Shown here piece after piece: positions 1 to 5,139 of a DNA stretch of 5,139 nucleotides. Every line of letters begins with the position of its first letter. The first letter of the stretch is position 1. A model generated the notes under the pieces. It searched no databases and was not told the DNA's origin. It was given only the letters and a program-made list of their open reading frames with translations. Origin of the DNA: Deltaproteobacteria bacterium (GTDB lineage: Bacteria; Myxococcota_A; UBA796; UBA2385); the NCBI GenBank assembly GCA_003694325.1, contig RFKJ01000489.1, positions 1-5,139 on the forward strand, read 5' to 3'. The position numbers and the translations under genes were made by a program.

Positions 1-3
1 CCC

Positions 4-972
4 ATGGCCGGCGACCTGGACGAACAACGCATCATCGAGCTGGTCCTCCAGCATGGACCGCCCCAGGGTCGCCACCCGCTCCCCGACCACCCGGCCGCCC
101 TGCCCGGAGACGACGCGGCCCTGTTCGCGCCCCAGCGGGTCGTCACCACCGATCTCATGGTCGAAGGCGTGCACTGGGACTCGCGCAGCACGGAGGGCGA
201 CGTCGGCTACAAGCTGGCGGCGGTCAACGCCTCGGACATCGCCGCCATGGGATGTCGCCCCACCTGGGCGGTGCTCACCCTCAGCCTTCCCCGCCCCGTC
301 GCCGCCGCGTGGGTCGAGGGGTTCGCGCGGGGGCTCGGAGAGGGACTCGGCGCCTTCGGCGCCCGCCTCATCGGCGGGGACACCACCGCCAGCCCGGGGC
401 CGGTGTTCGCCGGGTTGACCATGGCCGGTGAGGGAAGCGCCGTCGTCGGGCGGGACGGTGCCCGGCCCGGGGACCGGGTCTGGGTCACCGGCACCCTCGG
501 AGACGCAGCCGCCGGCTTCTTCGACGGTGACCCGGCGGGGCTGGCCTGGCTCCGCCGCCCTCGCCCCCCGGTGGAGCTGGGGGCGGCCCTGGCCGACATG
601 GGGCTGGTCCACGCCATGATGGACCTCTCCGACGGGCTGGCCCGGGACCTGGCGCGCCTCTGCGCCCGCAGCGAGGTGGGAGCCGTCGTCGATCCTTCCC
701 TCCTGCCGGCCAGCCCCGCGGTGGCCGCGCTGCCCGCCGCCCGCCGACTGCAACGGCAGGTCGCCTTCGGAGAGGACTACCAGCTCCTGTTCACCGCCCC
801 CCCCGCCGCCGAGCGCGCCATCCGCCGCCTCGGCTCGGTGCTCGACGTGGCGGTGTCGATCATCGGCGAGGTCCGCGCCGAACCCGCCGTCTGCCTGCAG
901 GGCGCGGAGTGGCCCGAGCCGATGTTCGATCACTTCCCGGTCACCGGCCGGCCCGAGGGCGCCGCCCGATGA
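4..972 (+). CDS. thiL: Thiamine-monophosphate kinase ThiL
   Basis: ThiL phosphorylates thiamine monophosphate with ATP and Mg2+ to give thiamine diphosphate, the last step of cofactor synthesis in the cytoplasm. The 322 residues match the family's usual length (about 320) and carry its motifs in order: GDDAA at 35-39, TTDLMVEGVHW at 48-58, NASDIAAMG at 75-83, GGDTT at 124-128, a glycine-rich PGDRVWVTGTLGDAAAG at 155-171, DLSDGL at 207-212 and GEDYQLLFT at 256-264, ending near FDHFP. The Asp-rich motifs form the Mg-ATP and substrate site in this AIR-synthase-like (PurM) fold. ATG at base 4 puts about 34 residues before GDD, somewhat more than in E. coli ThiL but acceptable. Only three bases lie upstream, so the ribosome binding site and any earlier start are out of view. 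The stop overlaps the next start (ATGA, 969-972), indicating an operon. No key motif is missing. Confidence 0.96.
   Translation: MAGDLDEQRIIELVLQHGPPQGRHPLPDHPAALPGDDAALFAPQRVVTTDLMVEGVHWDSRSTEGDVGYKLAAVNASDIAAMGCRPTWAVLTLSLPRPVAAAWVEGFARGLGEGLGAFGARLIGGDTTASPGPVFAGLTMAGEGSAVVGRDGARPGDRVWVTGTLGDAAAGFFDGDPAGLAWLRRPRPPVELGAALADMGLVHAMMDLSDGLARDLARLCARSEVGAVVDPSLLPASPAVAALPAARRLQRQVAFGEDYQLLFTAPPAAERAIRRLGSVLDVAVSIIGEVRAEPAVCLQGAEWPEPMFDHFPVTGRPEGAAR
955..959 (+). promoter_or_regulatory. Ribosome binding site deciding the first CNNM gene start
   Basis: GAGGG lies inside the end of thiL, 9 bases before ATG 969. It supports this start over an upstream in-frame ATG at 909, deep within thiL, and over ATG 1080. 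With the ATGA overlap it suggests translational coupling to thiL. Confidence 0.55.
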
Positions 973-2384
973 CCGTTCCGAACCTGTTGCTGCTCGCCGC
1001 CTGGACCCGCCGCGCCGCGGCCCAGGGCACCCCGGAGCCCGTCGGTCTCGACGCCCCCGTGGCCCACCTCGACCCTGCCATGGCGGTCGGCATCACCGTC
1101 GTGCTGCTGCTGCTGTCGGCCTTCTTCTCGGGCTCGGAGACCGCGCTGTTCAGCCTCCAGCCCATCGATCGCCGGGCCCTGAGCCCCGACGGCACCGGTC
1201 CCGTCGAGTCCCTGCTCCGCCAACCGCGGCGAACCCTGGCCTCGCTGCTCATCGGCAACGAGTTCGTCAACGTGTTGCTGTCCACGGTCACCGCCGGCGT
1301 CGTCTTCTCGGTCTTTCCCGAGCGGCCCTGGATCAACGTCGTGCTGCTCACCCCGCTGTTGCTGCTGTTCGGCGAGGTGCTGCCCAAGACCCTGGCCCTG
1401 CGGTTGAACCGCCGCGTCGCCCCCATCGTCGCCCCGGTGCTGCTGTGGTTTTCGCGGGTGGTGACGCCGCTGCGGTGGGTGCTCACCCAGATCGCCGAGC
1501 TGTTCCTGGTGGCCACCGGCGGGGGCGGGCTGCGCCAGGAGGCCGCCCTGCAGGAGGATCGCCTGCTCCGGCTGCTCGAAGAGGGACGGGCATCGGGCGC
1601 GGTGGGCCAGATGGAGGAGGAGATGATCCAGAAGGTCTTCGAGTTCGGAGACCTCACCGTGAGCCGGTTGATGACCCCGCGGCCGGACATCTTCTCGCTG
1701 TCGCTGATGACCCCCTGGCCCGAGCTGCTCGACCAGGTCCGCCGACACGGTCACAGCCGGGTCCCGATCTGGCAGGGCAATCCCGACAACATCATCGGGG
1801 TGCTGGTCGTCAAGGACCTGCTCCCCCACCTCGCGGCGCGGCTCCGCGAAGCCGAGGATGCCGACGCCGACCCCCGGGACCTGCCGCTGCCCCCGCGTCA
1901 ACTGCAGAAGGTCCTCCGGCCGGCCTACTTCGTTCCCACCTCCAAGCGCGCCGAGGACATGCTCGCCGAGTTTCGGGAGCAGAAGTTCCACATGGCCATC
2001 GTCGTCGACGAGCACGGAAACGTCGCCGGGCTGGTCACCCTCGACGACCTGCTGGCCGAGCTGGTCGGCGAGCTGCTCGACGAGGTGGACGAGCTCACCG
2101 ACGAGGTGACCGAGGTCGAGGAAGGCGTCTACACCATCCGGGGCCACATGGACGTCGACGACTTCGCCGAACGCTTCGGGGTGACCCTGCCCGAAGGAGA
2201 GTACGACACCGTCGCCGGGTTCGTCCTCGACCTCGCCGGCACCGTCCCCGAAAAGGGAACCGAGCTGGAGTGGGAGGGGCTGACCTTCACGGTGCGCGGC
2301 CTGGAGGGCAAGCGAATCACCGAGCTGTGCGTGCGCATCCCCCAGGAGCGGACCGCGGCCGGGGACCAGGGGACCGCGTCATGA
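969..2384 (+). CDS. CNNM/DUF21-CBS-CorC_HlyC membrane protein, first paralog (probable Mg2+/divalent cation transporter)
   Basis: This 471-residue inner-membrane protein belongs to the CorC/MpfA/CNNM family, known members of which export or regulate Mg2+. Domains in order: an N-terminal leader (1-37) with a short hydrophobic run and AAAQG; a DUF21/CNNM membrane domain (about 38-182) with FFSGSETALFSL (52-63), LIGNEFVN (94-101) and FGEVLPKTLAL (134-144); a linker helix; a CBS pair (about 236-288 and 318-370); and a C-terminal CorC_HlyC domain (about 385-458). The S/G of FSGSE, the N of IGN and the E of GEVLPK correspond to residues that line the ion site in solved relatives. The CBS1-CBS2 connection is long and acidic/Pro-rich (about 290-312). 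ATG 969 is chosen because GAGGG at 955-959 lies 9 bases upstream and the ATGA overlap fits coupling with thiL. ATG 1080, just before the first membrane helix, lacks a clear ribosome binding site. The older label "hemolysin" is probably misleading. The exact ion is not shown by sequence. Confidence 0.93.
   Translation: MTVPNLLLLAAWTRRAAAQGTPEPVGLDAPVAHLDPAMAVGITVVLLLLSAFFSGSETALFSLQPIDRRALSPDGTGPVESLLRQPRRTLASLLIGNEFVNVLLSTVTAGVVFSVFPERPWINVVLLTPLLLLFGEVLPKTLALRLNRRVAPIVAPVLLWFSRVVTPLRWVLTQIAELFLVATGGGGLRQEAALQEDRLLRLLEEGRASGAVGQMEEEMIQKVFEFGDLTVSRLMTPRPDIFSLSLMTPWPELLDQVRRHGHSRVPIWQGNPDNIIGVLVVKDLLPHLAARLREAEDADADPRDLPLPPRQLQKVLRPAYFVPTSKRAEDMLAEFREQKFHMAIVVDEHGNVAGLVTLDDLLAELVGELLDEVDELTDEVTEVEEGVYTIRGHMDVDDFAERFGVTLPEGEYDTVAGFVLDLAGTVPEKGTELEWEGLTFTVRGLEGKRITELCVRIPQERTAAGDQGTAS
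2368..2373 (+). promoter_or_regulatory. Ribosome binding site deciding the second CNNM gene start
   Basis: AGGGGA sits 7 bases before ATG 2381, within the last codons of the preceding gene. It marks the true start in a frame that is open much further upstream, and supports two separate proteins rather than a 720-residue product. Confidence 0.6.
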
Positions 2385-3607
2385 GCACCCCGCTGCTGCT
2401 GGTCCTGCTCGGCTGCTGCGTCCTCGCCGAGGGCTTCTTCTCGGGGAGCGAGATCGCGGTGGTGAGCGCCGACCGCCTCCACCTGCGGAGCGCCGCCGAC
2501 CGGGGAGGACGGGGGGCCGCCGTGGCGCTCCAGTTGCTGGAACGCCCGACCTGGCTCCTGGGCACCTGTCTCATCGGCACCAACCTGTCGACCATCAGCG
2601 GGTCGACCATCGCCGCCCTGCTGTTCGCCCGGGTGCTGGAGCTGCCCGAGGCGACGGCCGTGTTCTTCTTCTGGCCCATCACGCTGACCTTCGGCGAGCT
2701 GGTGCCCAAGGCGCTGTTCCAGCACCATGCCAGCGTCATCACCCCCATCGTCGCCCTCCCTCTCCGCGCGCTCACCTTCGTGTTCGCTCCGGCGCTGTGG
2801 ATCTTCGAGGTCATCAGTCACGCCCTCGGCGCTGCCGACGACGGGACCAAGCCCGCCGTCACCCGGGAGGAGATCCGCCTGCTGCTTGACGCCTCCCAGG
2901 AGGACGGCGTCGACATCCGGCCGACGGAACAGGCGCTCATCAAGCGCGTCTTCCAGTTCACCGAGTCCCGGGTGGAGGACGCCATGGTGCCCCTCATCGA
3001 GGTCGTCGCCGTCCCGGCCAACACCCCGGTGGCCCACGCCGCGCGCCGGATGGCGATCAGCGGCCTGTCGCGCCTGCCCGTCTACCGCGACCGCATCGAC
3101 CAGATCATCGGCCTGGTGCTCCACCAGGACGTGCTGGCCGCCGACGACTGGCACGCGCCGGTCCAGAGCGTGATGCGCCCGGTGATGTTCGTGCCCGAGT
3201 CGAAGCCCGTCGACGAGCTGCTGGTGGAGATGCGCCGCCAGCGGGCCCACATGGCGGTGGCCGTCGACGAGTACGGGGGCGCGGTCGGCATCATCACGGT
3301 GGAGGACCTGCTGGAGGAGATCGTCGGGGAGATCGAGGACGAGAGCGATCGGAGCCGGGACCTGGTCCGCCGGGTCGGCGAACGGGAGTGGGTGGCCAGC
3401 GGGCGCGCCGAGCGGGAGCACCTCGAGCAGAGCTGCGGCCTGCGCCTGCCCCCCGGCGACTTCGAGACCCTGGCGGGCTACATCCTCAGCGTCCTGGGCC
3501 GGGTGCCTCGGGCCGGCGAGTTCGTCAACGTCGACGGCTTCGTCCTGACGGTGACCAAGGCCAGCGACCGGGCGATCCTCGAGGTCAACCTGCGCCGACG
3601 GCGCTGA
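2381..3607 (+). CDS. CNNM/DUF21-CBS-CorC_HlyC membrane protein, second divergent paralog
   Basis: This 408-residue protein has the same architecture as its upstream neighbour: a membrane domain at about 1-150 with FFSGSEIAVVS (19-29), LIGTNLST (64-71) and FGELVPKALF (104-113); a CBS pair at about 202-253 and 265-317 (RLPVYRDRIDQIIGLV, then HMAVAVDEYGGAVGIITVED); and a CorC_HlyC domain at about 328-404. It has no N-terminal leader and a short link between the CBS domains. Where the first paralog and most relatives have Asn directly after Gly (IGN), this protein has Thr67, with Asn68 one place later, and Thr71 replaces the second Asn, so its ion site may differ. The start is ATG 2381 within an ATGA overlap, with AGGGGA at 2368-2373 seven bases upstream. 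The frame stays open far upstream to about 1445, but that part is a shadow of the previous gene. Function by family: divalent cation (Mg2+/Co2+) transport or its regulation. It could act as a partner subunit of the first paralog. Confidence 0.93.
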   Translation: MSTPLLLVLLGCCVLAEGFFSGSEIAVVSADRLHLRSAADRGGRGAAVALQLLERPTWLLGTCLIGTNLSTISGSTIAALLFARVLELPEATAVFFFWPITLTFGELVPKALFQHHASVITPIVALPLRALTFVFAPALWIFEVISHALGAADDGTKPAVTREEIRLLLDASQEDGVDIRPTEQALIKRVFQFTESRVEDAMVPLIEVVAVPANTPVAHAARRMAISGLSRLPVYRDRIDQIIGLVLHQDVLAADDWHAPVQSVMRPVMFVPESKPVDELLVEMRRQRAHMAVAVDEYGGAVGIITVEDLLEEIVGEIEDESDRSRDLVRRVGEREWVASGRAEREHLEQSCGLRLPPGDFETLAGYILSVLGRVPRAGEFVNVDGFVLTVTKASDRAILEVNLRRRR

Positions 3608-3669
3608 CCGGGCCGACCCCGGTCCCTGTCGAGCAGGGGAGGGCTCCTGTCTGCCCTGCAGACCCCTGC
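3606..3669 (+). terminator. GC-rich hairpins after the thiL-CNNM operon, possible terminator without U-tract
   Basis: Two structures follow the stop codon. First, GACCGGG (3606-3612) pairs perfectly with CCCGGTC (3618-3624) around a 5-base loop, starting inside the TGA. Second, GCAGGGG (3633-3639) pairs with CCCCTGC (3663-3669), and the adjoining AGGGC (3640-3644) pairs with GCCCT (3653-3657), giving a 12-bp stem with a 5-base bulge and an 8-base loop. A competing stem, CCCTG (3624-3628) with CAGGG (3634-3638), is also possible. No T-run follows, so this is not a classic intrinsic terminator. High-GC bacteria often have such U-poor hairpins, and they may instead protect the transcript's 3' end. 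Confidence 0.4.
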
Positions 3670-3717
3670 CCGGCCATCCACCCCGCCCCCATCTCCGCAA
3701 CTCGCCCGATATCGCGC

Positions 3718-3723
3718 TAGGAT
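3718..3723 (+). promoter_or_regulatory. Candidate -10 box for the dehydrogenase gene
   Basis: TAGGAT fits the TANNNT form of a sigma-70-type -10 element and stands out in a GC-rich gap. It would put the transcription start near 3730 and give a leader of roughly 48 bases. The hexamer expected 17 bases upstream (3695-3700, CCGCAA) is a poor -35, so the promoter would be weak, extended, activator-dependent or not real. Its place between a possible terminator and a well-formed ribosome binding site supports it. Confidence 0.42.
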
Positions 3724-3743
3724 CGCGGCGCAGCAACTCGACC

Positions 3744-3761
3744 GCGACCGCGGACGGTCGC
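3744..3761 (+). repeat. Perfect 7-bp hairpin in the dehydrogenase leader
   Basis: GCGACCG (3744-3750) pairs with CGGTCGC (3755-3761) around the tetraloop CGGA. An upstream direct copy of CGACCG (3739-3744) could pair with the same right arm, so two alternative stems are possible. The hairpin ends 5 bases before the ribosome binding site, leaving it exposed. It could be an operator, an mRNA-stabilising structure or a by-product of high GC. Confidence 0.4.
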
Positions 3762-3766
3762 AGCGC

Positions 3767-3771
3767 AGGAG
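3767..3771 (+). promoter_or_regulatory. Ribosome binding site for the GTG-started dehydrogenase
   Basis: AGGAG lies 6 bases before GTG 3778, ideal spacing. This decides the start: the next in-frame ATG (3865, residue 30) would remove the conserved N-terminal strand and has no comparable site upstream. Confidence 0.75.
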
Positions 3772-3777
3772 TCACCC

Positions 3778-4950
3778 GTGCAGGCCATCGAGCTCATCGC
3801 CGACTGGGACCCGCGTCCCGGCTACCCCGTCACCGACGCCGAGAAGGCCTCGGGCAAGGCAACCATGGCCTGCCACGTCTTCCGCAACCCGCGCCTGGAG
3901 GTCAAGGAGGTGCCCGACCCGACCCCCGGCCCCGGGGAGGTGGTCGTCCGGATCCGGGGCTGCGGAGTCTGCGGCAGTGACACCCACAGCATCGAGACCG
4001 ACGCCGATGGCTACATGATCTTCTCGGGGCCGGCGAGCTTCCCCTGCATCCTCGGCCACGAGTACGCCGGCGAGGTGGTCGAGGTCGGGCCCGGCGTCCG
4101 AAACCTCCGGCGCGGAGACCTGGTGACCGCCGAGGGGATGCTCTACTGCGGGGTCTGCGAGGCCTGCCGCAAGGGCCTGTTCAACCAGTGCATCCGCCTG
4201 GACATGGTGGGCTTCAGCAGCCCGGGGGCCTACGCCCGGTACATCGCCGTCCACGAGAAGCACTGCTGGAAGCTGAACGGCCTCGCCGAGCGGCTGGGGA
4301 GCGCCCAGGCCGCCTGCGAGCAGGGGGCCCTCGTCGAACCGGTGGGGTGCTCGTTCAACGGGATGTTTGTCGCCGCGGGCTGGATGCTGCCCGGCAGCCA
4401 CGTGGCGGTGTTCGGCTGTGGCCCCATCGGCCTGGGGGCGGTCGCGCTGGCCCGGGCGACCGGTGCGGCGACCATCGTCGCCTTCGACCTGTCCGCCCCC
4501 CGCCTGCAGGCGGCCCGCGACCTCGGTGCCGACGAGGCCTGGGATGTCCGCGAGCTGGCCGCCGCCGGAGGCAGCCCGGCCGACGTCATGCGCCGGGTCA
4601 GCGGCGGGTGGGGCAGCGACATGGTGGTCGAGGCCGCGGGCGCCGCGGTGCAGACCATGCCCGAGATCGAGCGGGCCCTCGCCCCGGCCGCCAAGGTCGT
4701 CTACCTGGGCCGCACCGGTGAACGCGCCCCGGTCATGCTGGATGTCCTCGTCAGCGGCGCGTCGCGCATCGTCGGCGCGCGGGGCCACGCCGGGGGCGGC
4801 GTCTACCCCCACATCATCCGGATGCTGGAGCACGGCGTGCTCGACATCGGCGGCATGATCAGCCACCGGGCGCCGCTGTCGGAGGCCGCGGCGGCGGTCG
4901 AGCGCTCCCGCAGCCGGCTGGACAGCAAGATCATGCTGGTCGTCGACTGA
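3778..4950 (+). CDS. Zinc-dependent medium-chain dehydrogenase, scyllo-inosose 3-dehydrogenase-like
   Basis: This 390-residue cytoplasmic enzyme is a zinc alcohol dehydrogenase of the MDR superfamily, oxidising a secondary alcohol with NAD(P)+. The catalytic domain carries CGVCGSDTH (62-70, zinc ligand Cys65), GHEYAGEVVEVG (93-104, ligands His94 and Glu95) and VEPVG (186-190, Glu187). The structural zinc site is complete: Cys124, Cys127, Cys130 and Cys138. The Rossmann domain has GCGPIG (213-218), and Asp237 at the end of the second strand favours NAD+ over NADP+. The N-terminal DWDPRPGYPVTDAEKASGKA (9-28), the MLYCGVCEAC block and the late GARGHAGGGVYPHII (333-347) recall the Thermotoga maritima enzyme TM0412, a scyllo-inosose 3-dehydrogenase of inositol breakdown. 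That is a comparison from memory, so a polyol or cyclitol substrate is an inference. No other inositol gene is visible. The GTG start is set by AGGAG at 3767-3771. It is probably monocistronic, with its own promoter after a 170-base gap. Confidence 0.92.
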   Translation: MQAIELIADWDPRPGYPVTDAEKASGKATMACHVFRNPRLEVKEVPDPTPGPGEVVVRIRGCGVCGSDTHSIETDADGYMIFSGPASFPCILGHEYAGEVVEVGPGVRNLRRGDLVTAEGMLYCGVCEACRKGLFNQCIRLDMVGFSSPGAYARYIAVHEKHCWKLNGLAERLGSAQAACEQGALVEPVGCSFNGMFVAAGWMLPGSHVAVFGCGPIGLGAVALARATGAATIVAFDLSAPRLQAARDLGADEAWDVRELAAAGGSPADVMRRVSGGWGSDMVVEAAGAAVQTMPEIERALAPAAKVVYLGRTGERAPVMLDVLVSGASRIVGARGHAGGGVYPHIIRMLEHGVLDIGGMISHRAPLSEAAAAVERSRSRLDSKIMLVVD

Positions 4951-4953
4951 TCC

Positions 4954-5006
4954 CCCGGGACCCGACCCTCCCCGCTCCGCCCCTGCGGCGGGGGCCGGTC
5001 CCCGGG
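4954..5006 (+). terminator. GC-rich hairpin after the dehydrogenase, possible terminator without U-tract
   Basis: Three bases after the stop codon, CCC (4954-4956) plus GGGACC (4957-4962) pairs with GGTCCC (4997-5002) plus GGG (5004-5006), leaving one bulged C at 5003. Inside, either CCCCGC (4970-4975) with GCGGGG (4988-4993) or GCCCC (4979-4983) with GGGGC (4991-4995) can form. The long GC stem suits transcript termination or 3'-end protection, but no T-run follows. It could serve convergent transcripts if a minus-strand gene lies to the right. Confidence 0.4.
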
Positions 5007-5077
5007 TCACGCGCCGGGACTCGCGGGGCGGGTCGGCGCCACCCGCCCCATCGCGTGCGGTTCAGAGGCGGCGCCGG

Positions 5078-5109
5078 GAGGATGGCGAGACATCTCGTGA
5101 ACCATCCTC
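5078..5109. repeat. Interrupted inverted repeat in the right-end gap
   Basis: GAGGATGG (5078-5085) is exactly complementary to CCATCCTC (5102-5109). Inside, CGAG (5086-5089) pairs with CTCG (5094-5097) around ACAT, leaving TGAA (5098-5101) as a one-sided bulge. The arms are less GC-rich than their surroundings, which makes chance through composition less likely than for the other hairpins. No T-run follows on either strand. It may be an operator, an RNA structure, or part of the 3' end of a minus-strand gene. The surrounding stretch (5007-5139) holds no gene I can assign. Confidence 0.4.
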
Positions 5110-5139
5110 ACCGTCGGCGTCATCGTCGATCGGGTGCAG

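Noticed and set aside
909..968. Upstream in-frame ATG at 909 as start of the first CNNM gene
   Set aside because: It would overlap thiL by 64 bases and add an Arg-rich segment unlike the family. ATG 969 has a ribosome binding site and the ATGA overlap.
1445..3607. A single 720-residue plus-strand protein with a long Arg/Gly/Pro-rich N-terminus before a CNNM transporter
   Set aside because: The part before 2381 is an out-of-frame shadow of the first CNNM gene, with low-complexity Arg/Ala/Gly composition. The ribosome binding site and family start match ATG 2381.
969..3607. Hemolysin/toxin function suggested by the common family name
   Set aside because: The CNNM-CBS-CorC_HlyC architecture belongs to ion transport or homeostasis. 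No toxin motif or export signal is present.
969..3607. Recent tandem duplication
   Set aside because: The two genes share architecture and short motifs but differ in length, linker and most residues. No long stretch of near-identical DNA is visible, so any duplication is ancient.
2129..3775. Long minus-strand open frames opposite the CNNM genes (also 930-2147) and the dehydrogenase (3772-5010)
   Set aside because: Their translations are His/Gln/Gly/Asp-rich low-complexity products of antisense reading through GC-biased codons. They carry no recognisable motif and fully overlap well-supported genes.
3608..3777. Riboswitch (for example TPP) or small RNA in the intergenic gap
   Set aside because: No conserved TPP or other riboswitch core is seen, and the likely leader is only about 48 bases, too short for common classes.
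5082..5139. Plus-strand gene start at ATG 5082 or GTG 5097
   Set aside because: The GGGAGG before ATG 5082 directly abuts the start codon and is 15 bases from GTG 5097. The product is His/Arg-rich and looks like a shadow. The more protein-like frame (TILTVGVIVDRVQ) is preceded directly by a stop at 5098 with no good start.

Overview
The window comes from a very GC-rich bacterial chromosome, roughly 70% or more G+C by eye, with nearly all third codon positions G or C. This composition, a GTG start and a TAGGAT-type -10 box suit an actinomycete-like organism, but high-GC Myxococcota or other deltaproteobacterial lineages cannot be excluded. No 16S or lineage marker is present. Nothing suggests a mobile element, phage, CRISPR array, toxin-antitoxin pair or RNA gene.

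Left part (1-3607): three same-strand genes without gaps. A thiamine-monophosphate kinase (thiL) overlaps, by ATGA, a CNNM/DUF21-CBS-CorC_HlyC membrane protein. That gene overlaps a second, divergent member of the same family, again by ATGA. All three are probably cotranscribed and translationally coupled. The two membrane proteins resemble the CorC/MpfA/CNNM group linked to magnesium (and perhaps cobalt) efflux or homeostasis. They differ at positions expected to line the ion site, so a heteromer or a division of labour is possible.

Middle (3608-3777): a 170-base gap. It holds GC-rich hairpins after the operon, a plausible -10 box, a perfect 7-bp hairpin in the presumed leader, and a good ribosome binding site for the next gene.

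Right part (3778-4950): a zinc-dependent medium-chain dehydrogenase with complete catalytic and structural zinc sites and an NAD-type Rossmann fold. By remembered sequence it most resembles the Thermotoga scyllo-inosose 3-dehydrogenase group, so a polyol or cyclitol substrate is the best guess. It appears to be a separate transcription unit.

Right end (4951-5139): a GC-rich hairpin that may end the dehydrogenase transcript, then a second inverted repeat and no confidently assigned gene. The last 130 bases could hold the 3' end of a gene on the minus strand, but this cannot be shown. Overall this is mostly ordinary housekeeping and metabolic sequence. The most interesting point is the coupled pair of divergent CNNM paralogs behind thiL.
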